NCBI RefSeq assembly: GCF_003010955.1
Contig: NZ_PGGO01000005.1
Location: forward strand, 238,055 to 302,054
Direction: 5' to 3'
DNA length: 64,000 nucleotides
DNA from: Phyllobacterium brassicacearum
GTDB lineage: Bacteria > Pseudomonadota > Alphaproteobacteria > Rhizobiales > Rhizobiaceae
The notes below the pieces were generated by a model that was given only the letters and a program-made list of their open reading frames with translations, ran no database searches and was not told where the DNA came from. Both the position numbers and the translations under genes were made by a program. This document shows positions 38,559 to 55,663 of the stretch, piece after piece (the stretch's first letter is position 1; each line of letters starts with the position of its first letter).

Positions 38559-40646
38559 TTACGCAAACTTCTTCTGAATTTCCTGTGCGACTGCTGTCGG
38601 AACAGGTTCGTAGTGATCGAACTGCATGGTGTACTGTGCACGACCCTGGCTCATCGAACGCAGGTTGCTCACATAGCCAAACATGTTGGCCAGCGGCACG
38701 TTTGCATTGACGACAGTCGCAATACCACGAGCTTCCGTGCCCGAAATCTGACCACGACGTGAGTTCAGATCGCCGATCACGTCACCGACGTAATCTTCAG
38801 GGGTTACAACCTCGACCTTCATGATCGGCTCGAGCAGCTGGGCACCGGCCTTCTGCGCACCTTCGCGGAATGCAGCGCGAGCCGCGATTTCGAAGGCGAG
38901 AACCGAGGAGTCGACATCGTGGTAGGCACCGTCGATCAGCGTGGCTTTCACGCCGAGCATCGGGAAGCCAGCGAGCGGACCCGCACCCATGACGCTCAAG
39001 ATACCCTTTTCAACGCCAGGGATGTATTCCTTCGGAATGGCACCGCCAACAATCTTCGATTCGAAGATGAACTCGTCGCCGTCATGCGGCTCGAAGATGA
39101 CCTTGATGCGGGCGAACTGACCCGAACCACCGGACTGCTTCTTGTGCGTGTAGTCGATTTCAGCCTTGCGGGTGATCGATTCACGATAGGCAACCTGCGG
39201 GTTACCGACATTCGCCTCGACCTTGAACTCGCGGCGCATACGGTCAACCAGAATGTCGAGATGGAGCTCGCCCATGCCGGAAATGATCGTCTGGCCGGAT
39301 TCTTCATCCGACTTGACGCGGAAAGAAGGATCTTCAGCAGCAAGGCGATTAAGCGCGAGGCCCATCTTTTCCTGGTCAGCCTTGGTCTTCGGCTCGATCG
39401 CAATCGAGATAACTGGCTCCGGGAACACCATGCGTTCCAGGATAACCGGCTTCAACGGATCGCAGAGCGTGTCACCCGTTGTGGTTTCCTTGAGGCCTGC
39501 CAGGGCAACGATGTCACCGGCAAATGCTTCTTCGATGTCTTCACGTGAGTTGGAATGCATCTGCAGCATGCGGCCGATACGTTCGCGCTTCAGCTTGACC
39601 GTGTTGTCGAGCGAGATGCCCTTGGTCAGCTTGCCCGAATAGATGCGGCAGAATGTCAGCGAACCAACAAACGGATCGTTCATGATCTTGAATGCAAGCA
39701 TTGACAAAGGTTCTTCGTCAGAAGACTTGCGAACTGTTTCCGCATCGGTCTTGGGATCAATACCCTTGATCGCAGGAACATCGACCGGCGAAGGCAGGTA
39801 TTCAACAACACCGTCGAGAAGCGGCTGCACGCCCTTGTTCTTGAAGGCCGAGCCGCAGAACACTGGGTGGAATTCCACGCGGCAGGTGCCGATACGGATC
39901 AACTGGCGCAGCTTCTCATTGTCGGGCATGTTGCCTTCGAGATAGGCTTCCATGGCAGCTTCCTCGACCTCAACAGCGGTCTCGATCAGCTTTTCACGGA
40001 ACTCTTCGGCACGGTCCTTCAGGTCAGCGGGGATCTCAACGACATCCCACTGGGCGCCGAGCTGTTCGTCGCGCCAGACCAAGGCCTTCATCTCGATCAG
40101 GTCGATAACGCCCTTGAATTCGTTCTCAGCACCGATCGGCAGCTGCATGACGAGCGCCTTGGCACCGAGACGGGACTTGACCATGTCGACGCAGCGATAG
40201 AAATCAGCGCCGGTCTTGTCCATCTTGTTGACGAAGATCATGCGCGGGACATGATACTTCTCAGCCTGACGCCAGACGGTTTCAGTCTGCGGCTCAACAC
40301 CGGCATTGGCATCGAGCAGTGCAATTGCACCGTCGAGAACGCGCAGCGAACGCTCTACTTCAATCGTGAAGTCGACGTGGCCAGGCGTATCGATGATGTT
40401 GAAACGGCGCATCTTGCCGTCACGGCCCTTCCAGAACGTGGTGGTCGCAGCGGAAGTGATCGTGATGCCACGCTCCTGCTCCTGCTCCATCCAGTCCATG
40501 GTAGCGGCGCCGTCGTGGACTTCACCGATCTTGTGCGACTTACCGGTGTAGTAAAGGATACGCTCGGTGGTCGTGGTCTTGCCGGCGTCGATGTGCGCCA
40601 TGATACCGAAATTACGGTAGTCTTCGATTTTATATTCGCGGGCCAT
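38559..40646 (-). CDS. fusA: elongation factor G
   Basis: A 695-residue translocation GTPase. Domain I has the P-loop [15 protein letters not shown] (~17-31), switch [17 protein letters not shown] and [10 protein letters not shown]. Domain II onwards contains [12 protein letters not shown], and domain IV includes [28 protein letters not shown]. The C-terminal domain V ends [23 protein letters not shown]. It lies between rpsG and tufA. Confidence 0.98.
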   Translation of the reverse strand: MAREYKIEDYRNFGIMAHIDAGKTTTTERILYYTGKSHKIGEVHDGAATMDWMEQEQERGITITSAATTTFWKGRDGKMRRFNIIDTPGHVDFTIEVERSLRVLDGAIALLDANAGVEPQTETVWRQAEKYHVPRMIFVNKMDKTGADFYRCVDMVKSRLGAKALVMQLPIGAENEFKGVIDLIEMKALVWRDEQLGAQWDVVEIPADLKDRAEEFREKLIETAVEVEEAAMEAYLEGNMPDNEKLRQLIRIGTCRVEFHPVFCGSAFKNKGVQPLLDGVVEYLPSPVDVPAIKGIDPKTDAETVRKSSDEEPLSMLAFKIMNDPFVGSLTFCRIYSGKLTKGISLDNTVKLKRERIGRMLQMHSNSREDIEEAFAGDIVALAGLKETTTGDTLCDPLKPVILERMVFPEPVISIAIEPKTKADQEKMGLALNRLAAEDPSFRVKSDEESGQTIISGMGELHLDILVDRMRREFKVEANVGNPQVAYRESITRKAEIDYTHKKQSGGSGQFARIKVIFEPHDGDEFIFESKIVGGAIPKEYIPGVEKGILSVMGAGPLAGFPMLGVKATLIDGAYHDVDSSVLAFEIAARAAFREGAQKAGAQLLEPIMKVEVVTPEDYVGDVIGDLNSRRGQISGTEARGIATVVNANVPLANMFGYVSNLRSMSQGRAQYTMQFDHYEPVPTAVAQEIQKKFA

Positions 40647-40679
40647 GATAGGATGCCTTCAAGAATAGGGTTTCGACGA

Positions 40680-41150
40680 TTACCAGCGGTAATGCGAGAA
40701 TGCGCGGTTGGCTTCTGCCATGCGATGCGTGTCTTCACGCTTCTTCACAGCCGAGCCACGGTTGTTCGCTGCATCTAGGAGTTCACCGGACAGGCGATCG
40801 ATCATTGTCGTCTCGTTGCGGCCACGGGCTGCATTGATGAGCCAACGGATGGCAAGAGCCTGACGGCGCTCCGGACGAACGTCGACTGGAACCTGGTACG
40901 TTGCACCACCAACGCGGCGCGAACGCACTTCGACGTGCGGTGCTACGTTGTCGAGAGCCTGGTGGAACAGGGCAACCGGCTCCTGCTTGCTCTTGGCTTC
41001 AACGGACTCAAGCGCACCGTACACGATACGCTCAGCAATCGACTTCTTGCCATGATGCATGACTGCATTCATGAACTTGGTCAGAACAAGATCACCGAAT
41101 TTCGGATCCGGGTTGATCTCACGCTTTTCTGCACTATGGCGTCTGGACAT
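40680..41150 (-). CDS. rpsG: 30S ribosomal protein S7
   Basis: A 156-residue uS7, the primary assembly protein of the 30S head, contacting E-site tRNA. Sequence marks are [80 protein letters not shown], and the C-terminal [15 protein letters not shown]. In E. coli it represses translation of the str operon. It lies 59 bases after rpsL. Confidence 0.98.
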   Translation of the reverse strand: MSRRHSAEKREINPDPKFGDLVLTKFMNAVMHHGKKSIAERIVYGALESVEAKSKQEPVALFHQALDNVAPHVEVRSRRVGGATYQVPVDVRPERRQALAIRWLINAARGRNETTMIDRLSGELLDAANNRGSAVKKREDTHRMAEANRAFSHYRW

Positions 41151-41209
41151 ATTCTCTGTCTCTTCGCTTCGTCGGGCTGGCCATTCAATGACTCAGCACC
41201 GGATAAATC

Positions 41210-41581
41210 TTACTTCGGACGCTTCGCACCGTACTTCGAACGGCGCTGCTTGCGGTTCTTGACGCCCTGGGTATCCAGAACACCACGGATGATGTGGTAA
41301 CGAACACCCGGCAAATCCTTTACACGGCCGCCGCGGATCATCACGACAGAGTGCTCCTGAAGGTTATGCCCCTCACCCGGAATATATCCGATGACTTCAA
41401 ATCCGTTCGTCAGACGCACCTTGGCGACCTTACGCAGAGCCGAGTTCGGCTTCTTCGGGGTCGTCGTATAGACGCGAGTGCAAACGCCGCGCTTCTGCGG
41501 GTTTTCCTGCAGAGCAGGTACTTTATTGCGCTTTACCGGCGCAGTGCGCGGCTTGCGGATCAGCTGGTTTACGGTAGGCAT
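41210..41581 (-). CDS. rpsL: 30S ribosomal protein S12
   Basis: A 123-residue uS12 at the decoding centre. It begins [20 protein letters not shown]. Lys43 ([10 protein letters not shown]) and Lys88 (GGRVKDLPG), the sites of streptomycin-resistance changes, are wild type, and Asp89, the beta-methylthiolation site in E. coli, is present. It is the first gene of a 31-gene minus-strand run ending at rplQ. A promoter and a terminator-like hairpin lie in its leader. Confidence 0.98.
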   Translation of the reverse strand: MPTVNQLIRKPRTAPVKRNKVPALQENPQKRGVCTRVYTTTPKKPNSALRKVAKVRLTNGFEVIGYIPGEGHNLQEHSVVMIRGGRVKDLPGVRYHIIRGVLDTQGVKNRKQRRSKYGAKRPK

Positions 41582-41610
41582 TCAACCTTCCCTCTTTCAA
41601 CAATGCGGTC

Positions 41611-41626
41611 GAAGCGCAAGCGCTTC
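41611..41626 (-). repeat. hairpin just upstream of rpsL
   Basis: Six-pair stem GAAGCG with tetraloop CTTG and CGCTTC (minus strand), about 30 bases before the rpsL start and close to its GAGGGAAGG ribosome-binding site. It could affect translation of rpsL, perhaps as an operator for a ribosomal protein. That is inference. Confidence 0.5.
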
Positions 41627-41685
41627 AGCACAAATCTCGTATCTTCGCCCGTCAGGGCCGTTTCAGCGCCATGCTCATGCACGAA

Positions 41686-41723
41686 TTCGGGCAAAAAAAC
41701 CACCGCGAGGTGGCTTGCCCGAA
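41686..41723 (-). terminator. terminator-like hairpin inside the rpsL leader
   Basis: On the minus strand, CCACC, loop TCGC, GGTGG, then seven T (41693-41713): a compact intrinsic terminator. It is embedded in a longer palindrome with outer arms TTCGGGCAA (41686-41694) and TTGCCCGAA (41715-41723). It lies ~140 bases downstream of the predicted rpsL promoter and ~110 before the gene, so it could be an attenuator. No minus-strand gene between it and rpoC needs a terminator. Confidence 0.65.
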
Positions 41724-41858
41724 TAAAAGCAGAGGAAGCCCTATTGGCTTCATGCGAGCGGCAAATTGCATTTCGATCGTAAAACGAACCCTGTTTGAGA
41801 TGAACTCCAGAGCGCGTCGCTCCGAAAGGGCCAATCTCACATCGGCTCAGATGGGCTG

Positions 41859-41887
41859 CTGATACTGTGTCGCCGGGCTCTCGTCAA
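41859..41887 (-). promoter_or_regulatory. probable promoter of the rpsL super-operon
   Basis: On the minus strand TTGACG (41882-41887), a 17-base spacer, then TATCAG (41859-41864). This is a good sigma-70-type match. Transcription should begin near 41852, giving a ~270-base leader before rpsL. Confidence 0.6.
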
Positions 41888-42291
41888 GCCTGAACCCTAA
41901 ATATTATTAAGGATTGCAGCGTTTAAAGGCGCATTGCGGCCTGAATGAAAGATAGTTTCGCGGGGAAGGCACGAATTCAAGCAAAATTTCAAATCTTGCA
42001 CAGGGATTTACCGCACCATCGACTCGAAAGTCGCAGTGAGTCGACTCGGCTACCAATTAAACGGAAGCACTACCCCTACATAGCATCAGCTGAACGGCAT
42101 TGCGGTCAAACGCAAAGGCCGCCCCAACAATCGAGCGCATCAACCATGGACGTGCTCTGGAATCGTGTTACGCCAGACGGCGTGCCTATGAATGGCATAT
42201 TATCATCGTCGCCAATAACTCTGGCGAAAGGCTGGATATTGAATTGCATTGATAGCCTCGCCCAACGGCATCCATTCGTTTCATTTCAAGA
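41888..42291. other. unassigned spacer upstream of the rpsL promoter
   Basis: About 400 bases without a supported gene. An open frame on the plus strand (41945-42295) encodes no recognisable protein and has no good ribosome-binding site. A short palindrome (CGACTC near 42021 and GAGTCG near 42040) lies here. Nothing else stands out. Confidence 0.5.
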
Positions 42292-42627
42292 TTGAAATGG
42301 CGGACAAAAAAGCAAGGCGGTGCACCCAGTTGTATGCACCGCAGGCAGCAGTTTTTGTTTCTCCTGTTGCTCATTGCAACAATCACCATAGTCAGTGCGG
42401 CGATGTCCGCTACGCCAATTCTGTTCGCATTGGCGATTGATCGATTGGCTGCTGGGGGATCGCCCGAGACCGGCGTCACCCTCGTCCTGGCGCTCATTGC
42501 GCCGGACAATCTCGTTCTCCATATATTCGGTCCATCCAGCGTACTTTTCGGCACCCATGCTGATCTGTTGAAATCGCCCGAGTATTCCGCTTTCGTGAGT
42601 GGCGTCGCTGGACTGGACACTGCATAA
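42292..42627 (+). pseudogene. possible ABC-transporter remnant with internal deletion
   Basis: A 111-residue reading frame. Residues ~20-56 (FLFLLLLIATITIVSAAM ... FALAIDRLAAG) look like the first membrane helix of an ABC exporter. Residues ~86-103 (GTHADLLKSPEYSAF) look like the conserved C-terminal end of such proteins, typically GTHxELL. The ~500 residues normally between them are absent. If real, this is a deletion scar of an exporter gene. The two halves are short, so chance resemblance is possible. It has no clear ribosome-binding site. Confidence 0.35.
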
Positions 42628-42700
42628 GGTCGTAATGCCGGAACAACTCGCCTCGGCAACGCCCCGCGACACTTCGGATCTTCACATCGGGAATCAGTCC

Positions 42701-42982
42701 ATGTCATCAGCACCACTTGAGCCAAAGCCAGTTCATCTGATTGTCGCCGACGTCTGGAAGGACAAGGACGACGAGCCGCGCCAGGTTCACCTGCTGCTGA
42801 TGAGCGACGATACCGACAATCTCGTCAACATCGCTTTGCAGATCCTCGCCAATGAAGGCTACGACGAAGCGGAGCTTCTCGAGATCGGGACCCTGACCGA
42901 AGAGCCGGAAGAAGAGCCGCATCTCTCTGCCTACAAGAACGCCCTCACCGGCCAGGCTGCGCTCATCGAGTTCAACGAATAG
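42701..42982 (+). CDS. conserved small acidic protein near rpoC
   Basis: A 93-residue acidic protein (PKPVHLIVADVWKDKDDEPRQVHLLLMSDDTDNLVNIALQILANEGYDEAELLEIGTL ...). I believe similar proteins occur in other Hyphomicrobiales. It reads as a compact alpha/beta fold with an amphipathic C-terminal half and no signal or membrane segment. ATG at 42701 is chosen as the first ATG giving the conserved part; the ribosome-binding site (GGGAAT) is weak and the frame opens further upstream. The gene points against its neighbours rpoC and rpsL. Function is unknown. Confidence 0.65.
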   Translation: MSSAPLEPKPVHLIVADVWKDKDDEPRQVHLLLMSDDTDNLVNIALQILANEGYDEAELLEIGTLTEEPEEEPHLSAYKNALTGQAALIEFNE

Positions 42983-43152
42983 TCATCCGTCAACGCAGCG
43001 GACACCATTCCGGCAAATCCGCGTGCGTTTCGTACGCCTTCATACAATATTGATACAAGAACCGGCGAATACCACACACGAATTGGCGAATTCGGTACAG
43101 GATTCTCCATCTGGAATGGCAATTTAGGTGCCCCGGGTTGAACCATGAAACG

Positions 43153-43184
43153 AAAAGGCCGCCCCTGATTGCTCGGGGGCGGCC
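43153..43184 (-). terminator. intrinsic terminator after rpoC
   Basis: Nine-pair GC-rich stem GGCCGCCCC / GGGGCGGCC (43157-43165 and 43176-43184) with a 10-base loop, followed on the minus strand by TTTT. It closes the rplKAJL-rpoBC transcript. A T-rich right flank may allow weak function in both directions. Confidence 0.85.
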
Positions 43185-43209
43185 CTTTGGTTTGGTCCTG
43201 GCGACCGGC

Positions 43210-47418
<4,209 letters not shown>

Positions 47419-47525
47419 GCCGTTTCTCCATGGGGCAGAAAGTGCCCTCTACTTGCGATGGATATCCGCCGCCGCGGGTCCATCTAGATCAAATGCCGCT
47501 TCCTCAGCGGCCCGAAAAACTGGTC

Positions 47526-47551
47526 GGGTGCGCGAGCATGACTGCGCACCC
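47526..47551 (-). repeat. inverted repeat between rpoB and rpoC
   Basis: Eight-pair stem GGGTGCGC (47526-47533) and GCGCACCC (47544-47551), loop 10 bases. No T-run follows on the minus strand, so it is more likely an mRNA stability or processing element than a terminator. Confidence 0.5.
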
Positions 47552-47559
47552 TTCCCTTT

Positions 47560-51699
<4,140 letters not shown>

Positions 51700-51848
51700 C
51701 GTCGCTCCTCGTCTTTATGCCAGAAACTGGCCTGTTTCTTAAAACCGCGTGTGCGGCCCCGTGAACGGGACAAAACCCGTTTCCTGAAAGCATCCAGATT
51801 GCCGTCAGGAAAAGGGTTCAGTACCGGAACCCCCGAAGGGGAAGAGTT

Positions 51849-51872
51849 GGCGGACAGGTCGCCCTGCCCGCC
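51849..51872 (-). repeat. rplL-rpoB intergenic hairpin
   Basis: A ten-pair stem with one G-T wobble and a GCGA tetraloop spans 51849-51872 in the 186-base gap between rplL and rpoB, followed by a small CCCCTTCGGGG hairpin. In E. coli this gap holds an attenuator and RNase III site that raise L7/L12 over RNA polymerase. The same role is inferred here; no T-run is present. Confidence 0.5.
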
Positions 51873-51885
51873 AATAACGCAAGAC

Positions 51886-52263
51886 TTACTTGAGTTCGAC
51901 CTTGGCGCCAGCAGCTTCGAGCTGTGCCTTGATCTTGTCAGCTTCGTCCTTAGCAGCGCCTTCCTTGACAGCCTTAGGAGCGGCTTCAACGAGGTCCTTG
52001 GCTTCCTTGAGGCCAAGACCGGTGATTGCGCGGACTTCCTTGATCACGTTGATCTTGTTAGCGCCGGCTTCGGTCAGAACGACGTCGAATTCAGTCTTTT
52101 CTTCAACTGCGGCAACAGCTGCACCACCGCCAGCGGCAGCAGCAACAGCAACCGGAGCAGCGGCAGAAACGCCCCACTTCTCTTCAAGAAGCTTCGAAAG
52201 TTCAGCAGCTTCGAGAACGGTCAGGTTGGACAGGTCGTCTACGATCTTTGCGAGATCAGTCAT
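51886..52263 (-). CDS. rplL: 50S ribosomal protein L7/L12
   Basis: A 125-residue bL12 stalk protein recruiting translation factors. The N-terminal dimerisation domain ([30 protein letters not shown]) is followed by an Ala/Gly-rich hinge ([16 protein letters not shown]). The C-terminal factor-binding domain contains [45 protein letters not shown]. The length is typical. It follows rplJ by 49 bases. Confidence 0.98.
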   Translation of the reverse strand: MTDLAKIVDDLSNLTVLEAAELSKLLEEKWGVSAAAPVAVAAAAGGGAAVAAVEEKTEFDVVLTEAGANKINVIKEVRAITGLGLKEAKDLVEAAPKAVKEGAAKDEADKIKAQLEAAGAKVELK

Positions 52264-52312
52264 TTTGATATTCCTTTACAAGGTTCGATATATTGTGACA
52301 GCGAGAACGGCC

Positions 52313-52831
52313 TTATGCCGCTTCGTCCTTCCGGGCATAGGCGCCGAAAACGCGGGCAAGCTGACCTGCCGGTGCGTTGACGATCTGAGCGATGCGGGTA
52401 GCCGGTGTCTGGATCATACCAACCAGCTTTGCGCGCAACTCGTCGAGTGATGGAAGTGCGGCCAGAGCCTTTACACCTTCCGGGTCGAGAGTTGTTGCTC
52501 CCATCGAGCCACCGAGGATGACGAGCTTTTCGTTACCCTTGGCAAATTCGATGGCGATCTTTGGTGCCGTAATCGGATCGTTGGAATAAGCAACGAGTGT
52601 CTGACCTGTGAACAGGTCAGCGATGCCTTCCGAATCCGTGCCCTGAAGAGCGATCTTGGCAAGGCGGTTCTTCGCGACTTTAACGGTGCCACCAGCATCA
52701 CGCATCTTGGAGCGAAGGTCGCTCAGCTGCGCAACGGTGAGACCGGTATAGTGGGCCACGACAACTGAACCAGAGTCCTTGAAGACCCCATTCAGCCACG
52801 CGACGAATTCGCGCTTTTCCGCTTTTTCCAC
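52313..52831 (-). CDS. rplJ: 50S ribosomal protein L10
   Basis: A 172-residue uL10, base of the L7/L12 stalk. GTG at 52831 gives the canonical [17 protein letters not shown]-terminus and has GGAGAGAG upstream; an in-frame ATG at 52978 would add 49 unrelated residues. The core [36 protein letters not shown] and the C-terminal helix [13 protein letters not shown] are typical. The L10-L12 complex may autoregulate through the upstream leader. Confidence 0.96.
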   Translation of the reverse strand: MEKAEKREFVAWLNGVFKDSGSVVVAHYTGLTVAQLSDLRSKMRDAGGTVKVAKNRLAKIALQGTDSEGIADLFTGQTLVAYSNDPITAPKIAIEFAKGNEKLVILGGSMGATTLDPEGVKALAALPSLDELRAKLVGMIQTPATRIAQIVNAPAGQLARVFGAYARKDEAA

Positions 52832-53174
52832 TGTCTCTCTCCATTTGACAGAAACGCATGATTGCGCTCCTGCCGGGTTGCCTTTTGCTGCAAGGGGCCA
52901 ATTCGAAAACCGGAACCACACAGCACTTGAGGATCCTGTCCCCCTTGCTTCGCCGAAACCGGCTAACGCGAAAGGCAACTACGGTTCGAACCTTGTTCAT
53001 CGGGCGATGCCCTTAAAACCTGGTTGTTCCACGTCTCATGCGGGTTCTTGCGATATTAAGGCGAACCACCCGCAATCTCGGACAGGATAACCGGACTTTC
53101 ATCCGGTTATCCAGGCCCCGAAGGGCCTGGAATTCTTTTGATCTCAAACAGTTAGGTTTGAGACCTCAATCAAC
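52832..53174 (-). promoter_or_regulatory. rplA-rplJ leader region with three hairpins
   Basis: A 343-base spacer before rplJ. Three hairpins lie in tandem: GGATAACCGG/CCGGTTATCC (53085-53112), CCAGGCCC/GGGCCTGG (53111-53130) and TCTCAAAC/GTTTGAGA (53142-53163). This is where the L10 leader sits in other bacteria. No known L10 motif was matched, so the assignment is positional. Confidence 0.55.
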
Positions 53175-53873
53175 TTACGCAGAACGTACAGTTGACGGAT
53201 CGATCTTGACGCCAGCGCCCATCGTCGAAGAAATCGCGACGCGCTTGACGTATTCACCCTTGGCGCCAGTTGGCTTTGCCTTGGTGACTGCATCGGCGAA
53301 TGCCTTGATGTTCTCTTCCAGCGCCTTGGCATCGAACGATGCCTTGCCAACGCCAGCGTGAACAATACCGGCCTTCTCGACGCGGAACTCGACAGCACCG
53401 CCTTTGGAAGCCTTGACGGCGGCAGTGACGTCAGCCGTAACCGTACCAACCTTCGGGTTCGGCATCATGCCGCGAGGTCCGAGAACCTTACCGAGACGGC
53501 CAACGAGAGGCATCATGTCCGGGGTTGCAATGCAGCGATCGAAATCGATCTTGCCGCCATTGACGATCTCGAACAGGTCTTCCGCACCGACGATATCTGC
53601 ACCGGCAGCCTTGGCTTCATCAGCCTTCGGACCACGAGCGAATACGGCGACCCGAACTGTACGGCCGGTACCGTTCGGCAGATTGACCACGCCGCGCACC
53701 ATCTGGTCCGCATGGCGAGGATCAACGCCGAGATTCATTGCAACTTCGATTGTCTCGTCGAACTTGGCAACCGCACGCTCCTTGACCATGGCAATAGCCG
53801 AGGTCAGGTCATAGAGCTTGTTACGGTCAACGCCTTCACGAACCTTCGCTACACGCTTTGAAAGTTTTGCCAT
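53175..53873 (-). CDS. rplA: 50S ribosomal protein L1
   Basis: A 232-residue uL1 of the mobile L1 stalk, releasing E-site tRNA. ATG at 53873 gives [23 protein letters not shown]; a longer frame to 53954 overlaps rplK and is rejected. Diagnostic blocks are [26 protein letters not shown] and [22 protein letters not shown]. In E. coli L1 represses rplKA translation. It lies four bases after rplK. Confidence 0.97.
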   Translation of the reverse strand: MAKLSKRVAKVREGVDRNKLYDLTSAIAMVKERAVAKFDETIEVAMNLGVDPRHADQMVRGVVNLPNGTGRTVRVAVFARGPKADEAKAAGADIVGAEDLFEIVNGGKIDFDRCIATPDMMPLVGRLGKVLGPRGMMPNPKVGTVTADVTAAVKASKGGAVEFRVEKAGIVHAGVGKASFDAKALEENIKAFADAVTKAKPTGAKGEYVKRVAISSTMGAGVKIDPSTVRSA

Positions 53874-53877
53874 CGTC

Positions 53878-54306
53878 TTAGCCCACCACTTCCAGGCCCA
53901 TCGAACGGGCAGAACCTTCGACCATGCGCATGGCGGCTTCAACGTCCGCTGCATTCAGGTCTTTCATCTTTGCTTCAGCGATTTCACGGACCTTGTCACG
54001 CGAGATCTTGCCGGCAACGACCTTGCCTGGCTCCTTCGAGCCGGACTTCAGGTTGGCAGCCTTCTTGAGGAAGTAAGACACCGGCGGCGTCTTCATCGCA
54101 AAGGTGAAGGACTTGTCCTGATAATAGGTAATAACGACCGGAATGGGCGAACCCTTTTCCAGTTCCTGCGTAGCCGCATTGAAGGCCTTGCAGAATTCCA
54201 TGATGTTGATGCCACGCTGACCAAGTGCCGGTCCGATCGGCGGGGATGGCGTTGCCGATCCTGCCGAAACCTGCAGCTTGAGCTGGCCTGCTACTTTCTT
54301 AGCCAT
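53878..54306 (-). CDS. rplK: 50S ribosomal protein L11
   Basis: A 142-residue uL11 of the GTPase-associated centre, needed for the stringent response via RelA. The N-terminal domain has [34 protein letters not shown] with the thiostrepton-contacting prolines. The C-terminal rRNA-binding domain has [40 protein letters not shown]. It lies 169 bases downstream of nusG, and hairpins are found in that gap. Confidence 0.98.
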   Translation of the reverse strand: MAKKVAGQLKLQVSAGSATPSPPIGPALGQRGINIMEFCKAFNAATQELEKGSPIPVVITYYQDKSFTFAMKTPPVSYFLKKAANLKSGSKEPGKVVAGKISRDKVREIAEAKMKDLNAADVEAAMRMVEGSARSMGLEVVG

Positions 54307-54475
54307 AACTTCTGCCTTTTTACACCGTGCCGGAAATCCGGCGGCTTTTCATTGTACCGGGCGAACCGGCGGTTGCAGTTTGGTGGTGCGGCTTGATGGT
54401 CCGGCTAAGACCGCCTCGCCTCCCACCACGCTTGCCGCAGACGCGGCAAAGGCGGCTCAGGGAGCTGCCAAATGA
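54307..54475 (-). promoter_or_regulatory. nusG-rplK spacer with hairpins
   Basis: This GC-rich spacer contains a hairpin GCCGG-N4-CCGGC (54329-54342) just before rplK and a GCCGC/GCGGC hairpin near 54430-54445. It could hold an L1-binding operator or promoter for rplKA. No firm promoter hexamers were found. Confidence 0.4.
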
Positions 54476-55006
54476 TCAGACTTTTTCGACCTGACCAAAT
54501 TCCAGATCGACCGGCGTAGCGCGGCCGAAAATCGAAACTTCCACTTTGAGGCGCGAACGCTCTTCGTCGACTTCCTGAACGGTGCCGTTAAACGAAGCGA
54601 ACGGTCCATCGGCAACGCGAACACTCTCGCCGATCTCGAACGAGATCGAGGCCTTCGGACGCTCTACACCTTCCTGGACCTGGGTCAGGATGCGATCAGC
54701 TTCCTTGTCCGAGATGGCAATCGGCTTGTTGTCCGAACCAAGAAAGCCGGTCACCTTCGGTGTGTTCTTGATCAGATGATACGCATCATCCGTCAGATCA
54801 GCGCGAACCAGGACATAACCCGGGAAGAACTTGCGCTCTGCATCGACCTTGCGGCCGCGACGCACTTCGACGACCTTCTCGGTCGGCACGAGGATCTTCT
54901 CGAAAAGGTGAGACAGACCCTTCTGTCTTGCCTTTTCTTCGATCGACTCCGCGACCTTCTTCTCAAAATTCGAATAGGCGTGAACGATATACCAGCGCGC
55001 GGTCAT
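54476..55006 (-). CDS. nusG: transcription termination/antitermination factor NusG
   Basis: A 176-residue NusG that binds the RNA polymerase clamp and couples to Rho or the ribosome. The NGN domain starts [31 protein letters not shown] and includes [33 protein letters not shown]. The C-terminal KOW domain has [37 protein letters not shown]. It follows secE by 37 bases. Confidence 0.98.
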   Translation of the reverse strand: MTARWYIVHAYSNFEKKVAESIEEKARQKGLSHLFEKILVPTEKVVEVRRGRKVDAERKFFPGYVLVRADLTDDAYHLIKNTPKVTGFLGSDNKPIAISDKEADRILTQVQEGVERPKASISFEIGESVRVADGPFASFNGTVQEVDEERSRLKVEVSIFGRATPVDLEFGQVEKV

Positions 55007-55043
55007 TATTGATTCCCAATCCCGATTTTCTTGTCAGCCTGCG

Positions 55044-55244
55044 TTAACGACCAAGACCGAGAACGAGATCGATCCCGTACGCCATCAACTGATCAGCTGC
55101 GAAAAAAAAGATCGCAGCAAAAAACGCCATCACCATCACCATTGCGGTGGAAATGAGCGTTTCGCGACGCGAAGGCCATGTGACCTTTGCGGTTTCAGCG
55201 CGCACTTGCTGAAAAAAAGTTATTGGATTCGTTTTGGATGCCAT
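55044..55244 (-). CDS. secE: Sec translocon subunit SecE
   Basis: A 66-residue single-span SecE that clamps SecY. The cytosolic amphipathic helix (TNPITFFQQVRAETAKVTWPSRRETLISTAMVMVMAFFAAIFFFAADQLM) contains the conserved KVTWPSR motif directly before the membrane helix. It is the short form found in most non-enteric bacteria. It lies between trpT and nusG, the classical site. Confidence 0.97.
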   Translation of the reverse strand: MASKTNPITFFQQVRAETAKVTWPSRRETLISTAMVMVMAFFAAIFFFAADQLMAYGIDLVLGLGR

Positions 55245-55471
55245 TTACCGCTCGTGCGTGTCATGTTGCTGTAAACATGCTGTGTTGCAATTGTCACAAC
55301 ACCATCTGTCCACACCATTACGGCCCGTAAAGCTGACCGTTCAGCTCCACGCACCGCGTGTCTGTTGATGTTACATAGAACCGATTCCGGAAAAACACAA
55401 GGCCCCGGATTCGTTTCTTTCCAAACATCTGCACAGCACACCATCCAATCGTGTACCGGCAGACTATGCGT

Positions 55472-55547
<76 letters not shown>

Positions 55548-55559
55548 ACGTTCGGGGCG

Positions 55560-55588
55560 TACATTCCACAAAGCCGCTACTATTTCAA
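55560..55588 (-). promoter_or_regulatory. possible promoter of tRNA-Trp-secE-nusG
   Basis: On the minus strand TTGAAA (55583-55588), 17 bases, AATGTA (55560-55565), ending ~13 bases before the tRNA. The -10 match is weak, but position and spacing suit a tRNA promoter. Confidence 0.4.
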
Positions 55589-55663
55589 GCCCTATCGGCA
55601 TTGCTTTTGCAGGAATTACAACGCTCGCGATCGTTCTGGCGGAGCTAATGCCCGCATGCGCCC

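Noticed and set aside
41945..42295. A 116-codon open frame upstream of the rpsL promoter
   Set aside because: It has no recognisable domain, an unlikely composition and no good ribosome-binding site.
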